15,982 nucleotides of DNA, taken from the NCBI GenBank assembly GCA_045580645.1, contig JAZNOG010000023.1:1-15982 (forward strand). The letters run 5' to 3'. The translations under genes and the position numbers were made by a program. The DNA comes from HGM10836 sp045580645. GTDB taxonomy: Bacteria; Bacillota_I; Bacilli_A; RF39; UBA660. The number at the start of each line of letters is the position of its first letter. The stretch's first letter is position 1. Shown here piece by piece: positions 1-7,921 of the stretch. Below the pieces are notes generated by a model. It was not told the DNA's origin and ran no database searches. It saw only the letters and a program-made list of their open reading frames with translations.

Positions 1-1134
1 AAATATTTTAATTTTTTTATAGAAAATTTTAACTATATTTTAAATATTAATATTGAAGTAAAAAATATAATATTACCTATAGGAATATCTTTTTGGACTT
101 TCCAAGTTCTTTCTTATGTAATAGATGTTTATAGGAAAGAAGTAAAGGTTCAAAAAAACTTCTTTTATTTGCTTTTATATGTATCCTTTTTTCCTCAGTT
201 AGTTGCAGGACCAATTGTTAGATATAAAGATATAGAAAATGAAATTAATGAGAGAAAAATTTCTTTAGATGATTTTACATATGGTTTAGAAAGATTTATA
301 TTAGGACTTTCTAAAAAAATGATTATAGCAAATCACATGGGTAAACTCGCAGATATAGTTTATGGATTAGAAAGTTTAACAACACCAGTTGCATGGCTTG
401 GTGCTATTTCATATATGTTTCAAATTTATTTCGATTTTTCTGCTTACTCTGACATGGCTATAGGACTTGGAAGAATGTTTGGTTTTCATTTCTTAGAAAA
501 TTTTAATTACCCTTATATTTCAAAATCTATTACAGAATTTTGGAGAAGATGGCATATGTCATTATCAAGTTTCTTTAGAGATTATGTTTATATTCCTCTT
601 GGTGGTAATAGAAAAGGTATAAAAAGTCAAATTATAAATTTATTCATAGTATGGCTCTTAACAGGTTTTTGGCATGGTTCCTCTTGGAATTTTGTATTGT
701 GGGGTTTATATTATTTTGTATTTTTAATTTTAGAAAAATTTGTTATAAATAAATTTTTAGAAAAGTGTCCTAATTTTTTTAAACACATTTATGTTCTTCT
801 AGTTATTTTAGTAGGATGGGTATTATTCAGAGCTGATAACTTAAATATATTCTTTAATATGCTAAAAGCGTTATTTTCATTCAATATTACAAGTTATGGA
901 CTTTCACTTTCCTTAATATATATAGAAACTTATTACATTTATTTTATACTTGCAATTATATTTTCAATGCCTGTTTACAATAAAATTATTGATACCATTA
1001 AGAATGTTAAAAATAATAAATTAAAATATTTTCTAGAAATTTTACATTATGGATTTTTATTTGTAGTATTTATCATTACAATTATGTTCCTAGCACAGTC
1101 TGATTACAATCCATTTATTTACTTTAGGTTTTAG
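1..1134 (+). CDS. MBOAT family O-acyltransferase (AlgI-like), 5' end outside the window
   Basis: Membrane-bound O-acyltransferase that would move an acyl group, usually acetyl, across the membrane to an extracellular or wall polysaccharide. The frame is open from base 1, and the first 56 visible residues (including PIGISFWTFQVLSYVIDVYR) already match the family, so the gene begins before the window; the TTG at 169 is internal. Visible motifs, numbered from base 1: FPQLVAGPIVRY near 65-75, FWRRWH at 180-185, and TGFWHG at 221-226 with the presumed catalytic His225. Several hydrophobic segments follow up to the end at residue 377. The downstream SGNH-type gene starts 9 nt after the stop, and its ribosome site overlaps this stop, so the two are co-translated. 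The AlgI/AlgJ-type pairing supports polymer acylation. The acceptor is unknown: teichoic acid and exopolysaccharide are both possible. Confidence 0.93.
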   Translation, partial: KYFNFFIENFNYILNINIEVKNIILPIGISFWTFQVLSYVIDVYRKEVKVQKNFFYLLLYVSFFPQLVAGPIVRYKDIENEINERKISLDDFTYGLERFILGLSKKMIIANHMGKLADIVYGLESLTTPVAWLGAISYMFQIYFDFSAYSDMAIGLGRMFGFHFLENFNYPYISKSITEFWRRWHMSLSSFFRDYVYIPLGGNRKGIKSQIINLFIVWLLTGFWHGSSWNFVLWGLYYFVFLILEKFVINKFLEKCPNFFKHIYVLLVILVGWVLFRADNLNIFFNMLKALFSFNITSYGLSLSLIYIETYYIYFILAIIFSMPVYNKIIDTIKNVKNNKLKYFLEILHYGFLFVVFIITIMFLAQSDYNPFIYFRF

Positions 1135-1143
1135 GGTGATTTT

Positions 1144-2286
1144 ATGAAATATATTAAATTTTTGTTTTGTAGTTTTATTTTATGTATTATGTTTTACTTC
1201 TTCTCAATGACTATCTTAAATAATGAAAATTTTAGTAACTTAGAAAGAAGAAATTTAGTTACTTTTCCAAAGTTTAGTTTTGATAAAATATTTGATGAAG
1301 AATTTTTAAATACTCTTACAACAGCTTTTTCTGATCAATTAGAACATAGAAATTTATTAGTTAAAGGATATTATTTATTTCAATTTCAAAGGTATAATGG
1401 TGATGTTGTAATAGGTAGTAATAATCAGTTGTATGCCAGTTATCAAACGGTTAGTTCATCGTATTATAGCAATTTAAAAAATATAACAAAATTAGTTAAC
1501 GAAGTAGCCGATGAGGTAAATTTAAGTGGTGCTAAGTTTGTGTTTTTGTCAATTCCAAGAAAAGATGCAGTTATGACAAAAGATTTACCAAGTTCATATA
1601 TCAGTAGTGATAGTATTTATCAAAAGAGTGTTCAAATAGTAAAAAATAATATTAATAGTAATGTTCATTTTATTGATGCATATGATATTTTTAAAAACAA
1701 TGAAAATGTAGATAGTTATTTTTTGAATGACCATCACATAACACCACGAGGAGGGGAACTGCTTTATAGGGAAATAGTTTCTTATATAAATAATTATGAT
1801 AATATTCTATTTTACAGTATTGATGGGAATTATGATATAAAAAAAGTTATAGTTAATGGTTCATTCAACAGACAGATAGGACAAAGTGTTAAATCTTCTT
1901 TAGAAGAATTAATTTTAATTCCAAAATATAATGTTTCTTATACAAGATATGAAAACGAAAAAGAAAGTAGTTTAAGTGTATTTGGAGAAGGAAATGATTA
2001 TGAAGTAGCATATATGGGTGGAGACAAAGCATGGACAATTATAGATACAAATAGAGAGCATTTGCCTAATGTGTTATATGTTGGTTCTTCTTTTACAAAT
2101 ATATTAGAAGCATTAAGTGTTCCAAGTTTTAATAAAATGATTTCTATAGATTATAGACATAACAATAGTGGTTTGTCTATTAGAGATTATGTTGAAAAAT
2201 ATGATATTGATTATGTCATATTTGTTCCATCCCAATCTGTTAATGCATTTTCAATAAGCATGATGAAGGAACATTTAGGTAAATAA
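1144..2286 (+). CDS. DHHW / AlgJ-AlgX-like SGNH family protein, partner of the MBOAT acyltransferase
   Basis: A 380-residue protein with an N-terminal membrane anchor (about residues 4-24) and an extracytoplasmic body. After the anchor comes an ERRNLVTFPKFS segment and DQLEHRN, typical of the DHHW and AlgX/AlgJ families. An Asp-His-His motif followed by ITP lies at 196-201. Near the C terminus VLYVGSSF (311-317) resembles the GxSY/GDSF nucleophile block, with Ser316 as the likely catalytic serine. In known systems these proteins act with an MBOAT partner to finish acetyl transfer onto the polymer outside the membrane. The start is ATG 1144, with AGGGTGA at 1134-1140 as ribosome site just behind the MBOAT stop. 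Translation ends directly before a strong terminator. The family call is firm; the acceptor is not known. Confidence 0.82.
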   Translation: MKYIKFLFCSFILCIMFYFFSMTILNNENFSNLERRNLVTFPKFSFDKIFDEEFLNTLTTAFSDQLEHRNLLVKGYYLFQFQRYNGDVVIGSNNQLYASYQTVSSSYYSNLKNITKLVNEVADEVNLSGAKFVFLSIPRKDAVMTKDLPSSYISSDSIYQKSVQIVKNNINSNVHFIDAYDIFKNNENVDSYFLNDHHITPRGGELLYREIVSYINNYDNILFYSIDGNYDIKKVIVNGSFNRQIGQSVKSSLEELILIPKYNVSYTRYENEKESSLSVFGEGNDYEVAYMGGDKAWTIIDTNREHLPNVLYVGSSFTNILEALSVPSFNKMISIDYRHNNSGLSIRDYVEKYDIDYVIFVPSQSVNAFSISMMKEHLGK

Positions 2287-2287
2287 A

Positions 2288-2325
2288 AATAGTAATTGGA
2301 ATGTCAACCAATTACTATTTTTTTT
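2288..2325. terminator. Bidirectional intrinsic terminator between convergent operons
   Basis: A perfect 12-bp stem (2288-2299 with 2308-2319) closes an 8-nt loop. It is followed on the plus strand by an unbroken T run to 2325. Read on the minus strand, the stem is followed by a shorter T-rich stretch (TTTATTT), so it probably also ends the LCP operon, whose last codon lies 2 nt beyond the T run. Confidence 0.9.
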
Positions 2326-2326
2326 G

Positions 2327-4345
2327 TTATTCAGTTTCATTATTTTCAGGTGTAGTATTTTCCTGATTTTCAGGTATTTCTTCAGGAGTAGTATTTTCCT
2401 GATTTTCAGGTGTTTCTGCAGGTGTGTCTGTTATTTCACCATCATTAGGATCTTCAATAGTAGGCTCTTCCACTACAGGAATATCTACCTTACGTGCTAT
2501 TGTTAATGTAATACTTCCACTTATCAAATCAATTCTTTTGCTTTCAGGTAAACTTTGCTTAATAACTACACCATCACTATAACTATTATCAGTTATTTCT
2601 TTATCAATTATTTTATATGAAATATTATTTTTATTTAACCAGTTAATAGCGTAGCTTTCACTTTTTCCTTCAAAGTCAGGAAGTAAACTATAAGTAGATG
2701 TTGCACTTAAATTATCTGTTCCTATCGTTTCCATTTCAAATTTATCTTCTATATCAAAATCCATTTTCTTAATCATTTTGACTTTCTCTAATCCAAGATT
2801 TTGTTCCATAACACTGACAATTTGATTTAGACTGCTTTTGTTTGGAATATAATTATATAAAACCAAACCAATTCCTTCATCATAAATATTTTGTCCGGAA
2901 CCTGATAAATATAATTGTTGAATATTTATTAAGTTAGAATTTTCAGAACTTGTTAAAATTAAACTTTTTAAAATATCATAAAATGATAACATTTGTTTAG
3001 TTGTAAAGTTAGTATCCATATTTTTACTAACTGTATCTAATATTTCTAGAGCTTGGCTAGTGCTTCTTATAGTTTTTGCCTTATTTAATATTCCTTGCAC
3101 AACTAATTGTTGATTAACACCTCTTTGTAAGTCTCCGGTAAGTAGTGTTTTTCTATGTCTAGCAAGCGCCAGTGCTTGTTCACCGTTTAATGTTTGTTTT
3201 CCTTCTTTTACACAAATTAAGTTTTCCTCTTTTGTTGAACGATTAGAATTTGATTCGCAAAAAGAAATTGGAACATCAACCTCGATTCCTCCGAGAGCAT
3301 CAACTAATTTAGTTACTCCTTTGAAATTTATTTTTACATAGTAATCAATTTTAATTCCTGTAAAATTTTGTATTGTCTTAATCATACAACTTTCACCGTT
3401 CCAAGCTGCATGAGTTATTTTATTTTCTTTTTGATTTGCAAAGCATGCTATTGGAACATAAGTGTCTCTTGGAATACTTAATATTGTAGCATTTAATGTT
3501 TTTGGATTAAATGTTACTAACATAAGAGCATCACCATTTCCAGTTGCGTTTTTATTTAATGTTTTTGCAGCAGAGTCTATTCCCATTACTAGAACAGTAA
3601 ATGGTTTATCAACTTTATCAGATGTATTAAAGTTAACCATTTCCTCTCCAGTATAGTCTGCTATTTCACTCTTAGTATATTCTTTACTTTTTTCATATAT
3701 TATTTTTGTTTCAGTTTCAATTTTTTCATATTCATCAATTGACTTAAACATACTAGGATAGTTACTTGAAATAATTATTGCATCTAACGTTTCGTCATAT
3801 AAATCTGCCATTAAAGTAGAAAAATCTTCATATTCAATAATTGTATTTTTATCGTTTAATTTTTTTTCTTCTATTATTTTTACTCCAAGAACATAACCAT
3901 CAATTGATGTTGTATCATTTATTATTCCAATATTTAAATTTTTCAAATTATCAATTTTATAATCTTTTTCATCAAGAACAACTAAAGCACTTGTATAAGT
4001 TATTTTATTTTTATTTAATCCATCTAATGAAGAGTAGGTTTTAAAGATAAAGAAACCTAAAAAACCTTGAACTCCAATTAGAATAGCAGATATTATAATA
4101 AAAATTATATATCTTATTAGTTTGTTTTTTCTTAGTATTCTTTTAAGTATTATTATAAATACAATATTAACAATTAAAGTCAAAATCATTATAAAATATC
4201 TTATTTCAGTTTCAATACCATTTATTAAATAAATTGAATAAATCACAAAAGCCATGACCAAAAGTTGAATTATTGTAAAGATATTTGTAGTAACTTTGAT
4301 TATCTTTTTTTGTTCTTTTTTATCCTTGTTTTCTTTCTTTTTCAT
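2327..4345 (-). CDS. LCP (LytR-CpsA-Psr) family protein with N-terminal ligand-binding-like region and C-terminal PASTA domain
   Basis: LCP enzymes join undecaprenyl-linked anionic polymers, such as wall teichoic acid, to peptidoglycan outside the membrane. Counted from ATG 4345 (672 residues): three membrane helices at about 19-41, 49-69 and 78-102; then about 115-220, an alpha/beta region resembling a solute-binding-protein half; then the LCP domain at about 249-425. The LCP domain contains LVMGIDS, the SIPRDTYV block (Arg293), ALALARHR and GDLQRGVNQQ with conserved arginines. A single PASTA domain follows at about 554-617, and the acidic tail ends in two 12-residue repeats. A start at 4354 is also open, but AAGGG (4355-4359 on the complement) abuts it and sits 9 nt before ATG 4345, which I prefer. 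It lies just after the PBP gene in one operon, which links polymer attachment to wall synthesis. In the canonical RSD motif the Arg is replaced (NGDALML). Confidence 0.9.
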   Translation of the reverse strand: MKKKENKDKKEQKKIIKVTTNIFTIIQLLVMAFVIYSIYLINGIETEIRYFIMILTLIVNIVFIIILKRILRKNKLIRYIIFIIISAILIGVQGFLGFFIFKTYSSLDGLNKNKITYTSALVVLDEKDYKIDNLKNLNIGIINDTTSIDGYVLGVKIIEEKKLNDKNTIIEYEDFSTLMADLYDETLDAIIISSNYPSMFKSIDEYEKIETETKIIYEKSKEYTKSEIADYTGEEMVNFNTSDKVDKPFTVLVMGIDSAAKTLNKNATGNGDALMLVTFNPKTLNATILSIPRDTYVPIACFANQKENKITHAAWNGESCMIKTIQNFTGIKIDYYVKINFKGVTKLVDALGGIEVDVPISFCESNSNRSTKEENLICVKEGKQTLNGEQALALARHRKTLLTGDLQRGVNQQLVVQGILNKAKTIRSTSQALEILDTVSKNMDTNFTTKQMLSFYDILKSLILTSSENSNLINIQQLYLSGSGQNIYDEGIGLVLYNYIPNKSSLNQIVSVMEQNLGLEKVKMIKKMDFDIEDKFEMETIGTDNLSATSTYSLLPDFEGKSESYAINWLNKNNISYKIIDKEITDNSYSDGVVIKQSLPESKRIDLISGSITLTIARKVDIPVVEEPTIEDPNDGEITDTPAETPENQENTTPEEIPENQENTTPENNETE
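2345..2411 (-). repeat. Two-copy 36-nt coding repeat (12-residue Pro/Glu/Asn unit)
   Basis: A 24-nt identical block at 2352-2375 recurs at 2388-2411, a 36-nt period that keeps frame. It encodes two copies of a PENQENTTPE-containing unit at the extreme C terminus of the LCP protein. Such low-complexity tails act as flexible spacers and can change length by slippage. Confidence 0.85.
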
Positions 4346-4361
4346 ATATTTCATCCCTTAT

Positions 4362-7142
4362 CTATTGAACTATTACTGTTTTAGTAAAACTTTGTGTTTT
4401 ATCTAAGTAACTTACCGTATATGTAATTTCGTATTGCCCGGCTTTAGATGTGTCTATATTATAAACTTCTATATTAGTTGTCAAATCTATTATCTTTTTA
4501 GTAATAGTAGTAAGTTCAGATACATCTAAACCATCTTGTTTTGTAAGGACTGGATATTCATTTTCTGTATATTCTTGATTAAGAGATAGGGTAACAGAAC
4601 TTGACTCATTAAACAAAAATTCTACATTAGATTCAAGAGCAAAGATTGCACCGGTGCTTTTATTTGTTGAAATATTTTTATAAGCTGTTACTACTTTATA
4701 TGTTCCGTATGGAATAGTTGTTTCAAAGTTGTAATAGTTATTAGTTGTCCATCCTAATAACGTATCATTATAATATACATAGTAACCAAAATCACCATAA
4801 TCTTTTGTATCTACATCAGTAGGTTTGTTAACACTATTCCATGTTATTTTGGCATTTCCATTGTTATAGTTAACATTTAATCCTGTTACATTATCTAGTG
4901 TTTTATATTTACTTGATTGTTCAGTAGGCTCAGTTCCTCGTTTAAATAATTCTGTTATTATTTGTTTTTTTGGAGTATTTGCACTAGGTAATAATTCTGT
5001 TCCTTTTTCTAATTCGACAGCAACAACACTTGATGGTTTTTTAAATGTGTTAGTTTTATTATCAAATACAGCTTTCGCAAGAGCTCTATATAAGCCATTT
5101 CTATGATTAACCATATCTGATTGTGTTATGTAAATTCCTGTTTTGTTTTCAACATATCCTGTCCACATTGCCATTGTAATATTAGGAGTATAGCCAACAA
5201 TCCAACCATCAGGAGCTGCACTTGAAGGATAGTTATATAAGTTTTGCGTTTCTTCATCATAATTTGTAGTTCCGGTTTTAAGTGCCACAGTATCCCTTAC
5301 AGCACTATTAACACCTGTGTCTATAGCAACTTCTTTTAAAATATCTGTTATCATGTATGCAGTAGAGTCACTCATTGCTTTAACTTTTTCATTATCGTTA
5401 AAATCAATTTCTTCATTTGACTCCCTTAAAATTATTTTTTGAACTGAATATGGTTCATTATAGTAACCACCATTTGAGAATGCTGAATATGCTGCGGCCA
5501 TTCTAAGTGGGGATGAACCAGTAAATGCTCCAAGAGAGTGAGCTTCATGAATATATCCAGACGAATCATATTCTGGTTCTATTCCAAGAGTTGTGACAAA
5601 CTTTTTGATTTGTTTATTTTCTAATGATTGGAAAGCTTTAACTGCTGGAACATTTCTAGAGTCTGCAAGTGAATATCTCAAAGTAATATCTCCTAAATAT
5701 CTACCATCATAGTTTACAATTACAGAAGAACTTCCAGTATAAGAATGTGGTTTATCTTTAAATATCTTTCCAGTTGACCAGTTTTCATATTCAATTCCTG
5801 GTGCATAATCAAATAAAGGTTTTGCAGTAGAACCAACTTGTCTTTTAATATCAGTTGCAAATGATAATGTTCTTTCACCAGTTCTATTTCTTCCTGCACC
5901 AACTGCTAAAACTTTACCGGTTTCACTTTCAATAGCAACAACTCCAGCCTGAATAGTTTTTTTTGGCCATTTATATGTTTTTCCATCAAATACATCTTTT
6001 AATGCTAGTTGTTTTTTAGAATCCATATTTGTATAAATAATCATTGGAGTTACATATGGATCTAAATCTAAATTATTAACTATTTCAGAAACTACAAAAT
6101 CTATATAATCTTGATATTGATTTTGTGATTTTCCTGAATCTTTAAGTAAATCAGCAATAGGAATAGCTAAAGCTCTTTCCATTTCTTCTTCAGTTATATA
6201 TCCGTGCTTAACCATTAAAGATAAAACTATTTCTTGTCTTTCTTTAGTGCTTTCGGGATATACCAAAGGATCATAACTTGAAGGAGCTTGAAACAATCCT
6301 GCAATAATTGAGGCTTCAGCTAAGTTTATTTCACTAGCGCTCTTTCCAAAGTAAGTTTGGCAAGCTTGTTCAACACCATAAGAACTTCCTCCAAGATATG
6401 GGGCATTCACATAAAATTCTAGTATTTCATTTTTTGTAAATGCTTTTTCTATTTTAAACATTGATAAATAAATATCTGTGAATTTTCTAATTATACCTTC
6501 AATACCTTCTGCTTCTGTAGAAGTAAAATTGTTTTTAGCAACTTGCATAGTTATTGTAGAAGCACCACCTGCATCTGATGAACCAAGAAGTTGACCAAGA
6601 GTTGCCTTTGCAAAACGAGGAGCATCTAATCCATTATGTTGGAAATACCTTGAATCTTCAGTTGCAATTATAGCATTTATTAAAACTTCAGGCATTTCTT
6701 CGTAAGTTATTTTTTCTCTTTTTTCATTTCCTAAAGTTGCAATCAAGTTCTTTTTATTATCATATACCAAAGTTGTTTCAGTTCTTTCTAAATTTTCTAC
6801 ATCAAACTCAGGAGACTTTACTGCAATAAAAATGAAAAATCCTATAAAAGCAAGAACTCCAATAATTCCAAAAATTAAAGCTATAATAAATAAACTCTTT
6901 ATTATCTTTCTTTTTGGACTATTTTTAGGATTATTATCTAATATCTTAGTGCACATAATCAAAAGTATAAATAAAAATGTAAGCCCTCCACCAATTAATG
7001 TTCCAAACATTAAATATGATATTAAAAATATAAGCAATGTCATAATTACTAAGAATATCAAATAACTTTTAGAAATTTTTTTAACCTTTTCTTTAACATT
7101 AGAACTTTTTACTTTTTTTATTTTATTTTTCTTTTGTTTCAT
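4362..7142 (-). CDS. ponA: Class A penicillin-binding protein (PBP1-type) with FN3 and Ig-like C-terminal domains
   Basis: Bifunctional peptidoglycan synthase with glycosyltransferase family 51 and transpeptidase activities on the outer face of the membrane. In its 926 residues: a lysine-rich cytoplasmic tail; hydrophobic segments at about 26-47, 50-66 and 82-107 (three, where PBP1 proteins usually have one); the GT51 domain with catalytic Glu162 in TEDSRYFQH and the GGASTITMQVAKN block; and the transpeptidase with S438TAK441, S495RN497 and K622TGTT. After the enzyme come a fibronectin III-like domain (about 745-830) and an Ig-like domain (about 855-926). The start ATG 7142 overlaps the recU stop by 4 nt, with GGAGG inside recU, so translation is coupled. 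The recU-ponA order is conserved with Bacillus. All catalytic motifs are intact. Confidence 0.95.
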   Translation of the reverse strand: MKQKKNKIKKVKSSNVKEKVKKISKSYLIFLVIMTLLIFLISYLMFGTLIGGGLTFLFILLIMCTKILDNNPKNSPKRKIIKSLFIIALIFGIIGVLAFIGFFIFIAVKSPEFDVENLERTETTLVYDNKKNLIATLGNEKREKITYEEMPEVLINAIIATEDSRYFQHNGLDAPRFAKATLGQLLGSSDAGGASTITMQVAKNNFTSTEAEGIEGIIRKFTDIYLSMFKIEKAFTKNEILEFYVNAPYLGGSSYGVEQACQTYFGKSASEINLAEASIIAGLFQAPSSYDPLVYPESTKERQEIVLSLMVKHGYITEEEMERALAIPIADLLKDSGKSQNQYQDYIDFVVSEIVNNLDLDPYVTPMIIYTNMDSKKQLALKDVFDGKTYKWPKKTIQAGVVAIESETGKVLAVGAGRNRTGERTLSFATDIKRQVGSTAKPLFDYAPGIEYENWSTGKIFKDKPHSYTGSSSVIVNYDGRYLGDITLRYSLADSRNVPAVKAFQSLENKQIKKFVTTLGIEPEYDSSGYIHEAHSLGAFTGSSPLRMAAAYSAFSNGGYYNEPYSVQKIILRESNEEIDFNDNEKVKAMSDSTAYMITDILKEVAIDTGVNSAVRDTVALKTGTTNYDEETQNLYNYPSSAAPDGWIVGYTPNITMAMWTGYVENKTGIYITQSDMVNHRNGLYRALAKAVFDNKTNTFKKPSSVVAVELEKGTELLPSANTPKKQIITELFKRGTEPTEQSSKYKTLDNVTGLNVNYNNGNAKITWNSVNKPTDVDTKDYGDFGYYVYYNDTLLGWTTNNYYNFETTIPYGTYKVVTAYKNISTNKSTGAIFALESNVEFLFNESSSVTLSLNQEYTENEYPVLTKQDGLDVSELTTITKKIIDLTTNIEVYNIDTSKAGQYEITYTVSYLDKTQSFTKTVIVQ

Positions 7143-7708
7143 TTTTTTACCTCCAAATATTCTTCTATTATTCTTATATAATCGATTCTAGGATTAAATT
7201 TAGTTTGAATAAAATGTCCTTTTTCTTTGAAATATTTTAAAGGAATAGATTTTTTACTTGTATTTTCTATATAATTTATAAAATCAAATCCAAATAGCAA
7301 GTATGTTTCATCCAAACTAGAAAACCTTACTATTAAAAAACAAATTCCTTTGTGACTTAAAATATTTTTTATATGTTTAATTTGATGGGGATGGATATTA
7401 GATAAAGGAAAACTTGTTTTAGAAGTTGTTTCCTTTGCCTCAAAATCGACATAATTTGACTTATATATGCCATTATAATCAGTAGTAGAAGGGGAAATAA
7501 AATATGCATCTATTATTTTTCCTCCAACTTGTTTTACTACTTGAATAGGAGTTGGCTTTTTATAAATAACAGCAATATTATTTTCTAAATAATATTTATT
7601 AGTTTCATTTATTTCATGTTCTAAAGTCATTCCGCGATTGGCATAATTTTTTAATTTTTTGTAATTTTTATTTATGCTGTTAGGATATTTAATCAAATTC
7701 ATCACCAT
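7139..7708 (-). CDS. recU: Holliday junction resolvase RecU
   Basis: Firmicute resolvase that cuts Holliday junctions during recombinational repair and chromosome segregation. Of its 189 residues, GMTLEHEIN (26-34) and the block STTDYNGIYK...VDFEAKETTSKTSFPL carry the metal-binding nuclease residues Asp77, Glu90 and Lys92. The C-terminal part (DYIRIIEEYLEV) also fits the family. Length is a little under the roughly 200 residues of Bacillus RecU. Three closely spaced starts are possible: ATG 7708, GTG 7705 and ATG 7702. None has a properly spaced ribosome site, and a TATAAT box on the complement ends 7 nt before ATG 7708, so the message may be leaderless. It is first gene of the recU-PBP-LCP operon. 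Confidence 0.95.
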   Translation of the reverse strand: MVMNLIKYPNSINKNYKKLKNYANRGMTLEHEINETNKYYLENNIAVIYKKPTPIQVVKQVGGKIIDAYFISPSTTDYNGIYKSNYVDFEAKETTSKTSFPLSNIHPHQIKHIKNILSHKGICFLIVRFSSLDETYLLFGFDFINYIENTSKKSIPLKYFKEKGHFIQTKFNPRIDYIRIIEEYLEVKK

Positions 7709-7715
7709 ATATAAA

Positions 7716-7721
7716 ATTATA
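7716..7721 (-). promoter_or_regulatory. -10 box of the recU-PBP-LCP operon
   Basis: The complement reads TATAAT here, ending 7 nt before ATG 7708. Nothing close to TTGACA lies 16-18 nt upstream, so the promoter would be weak or need an activator. Initiation at the usual distance would fall on or next to the start codon. Confidence 0.6.
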
Positions 7722-7742
7722 CTACATAATAAAGAAAATATC

Positions 7743-7748
7743 TATAAT
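7743..7748 (+). promoter_or_regulatory. Possible -10 box for the small ORF at 7798
   Basis: TATAAT on the plus strand, about 50 nt before the small ORF. The matching -35 position (7720-7725, TACTAC) is poor. It is placed back-to-back with the recU -10 box, 21 nt away. A weak call. Confidence 0.35.
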
Positions 7749-7797
7749 TTTTAAGGTTTTAATTTCAAATAATTTAAAGAAAGTGTAAGGTGAAAAA

Positions 7798-7896
7798 ATG
7801 GATAATGAACAGTTGAGTTTAATAATAAGTGATATGATAAGAAAAACTAAATATGTAAAATTAAAGGTTAATCATCATGTGATAAATAGGAATTGA
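7798..7896 (+). CDS. Putative 32-residue small protein
   Basis: ATG 7798 is preceded by AAGGTG at 7788-7793 with 5-nt spacing, a good ribosome site. The frame runs 32 codons to TGA 7894. The product begins MDNEQLSLIISDMIRKTKYV and continues with a basic stretch containing two His; it has no obvious membrane segment or metal site. It sits in the recU/gpsB divergent gap, and its stop codon lies inside a hairpin followed by 11 T, as expected for a short independent transcript. I do not recognise the sequence. It could be a true small protein, the remnant of a larger gene, or a leader ORF acting on gpsB expression. Confidence 0.5.
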   Translation: MDNEQLSLIISDMIRKTKYVKLKVNHHVINRN

Positions 7897-7916
7897 CAAA
7901 TTTCCTTTTTTTTTTT
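7888..7916 (+). terminator. Short hairpin plus T11 tract behind the small ORF
   Basis: AGGAA (7888-7892) pairs with TTCCT (7902-7906), and the pairing can be extended with a bulge. It is followed by 11 uninterrupted T (7906-7916). The stem is short, so termination is probably partial. The TTGACA of the gpsB promoter lies in the loop. Confidence 0.5.
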
Positions 7917-7921
7917 AAAAT
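7893..7921 (+). promoter_or_regulatory. Sigma-A type promoter of gpsB-rnpB-rodZ-pgsA
   Basis: A consensus TTGACA at 7893-7898 and TAAAAT at 7916-7921 are separated by exactly 17 nt. The spacer is almost all T. It lies 28 nt before the gpsB ATG and is the only good promoter seen before the terminator at 9729-9771. Confidence 0.8.

Noticed and set aside
169..171. TTG 169 as the start of the MBOAT gene
   Set aside because: The same frame is open and matches the family back to base 1; the gene is cut by the window edge.
2345..2411. CRISPR-like 36-nt periodicity
   Set aside because: Only two units with no distinct spacers, fully in frame inside the LCP coding tail.
2324..4044. Plus-strand open frames opposite the LCP gene
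   Set aside because: They are low-complexity shadows of the LCP gene, with no ribosome sites or recognisable protein features.
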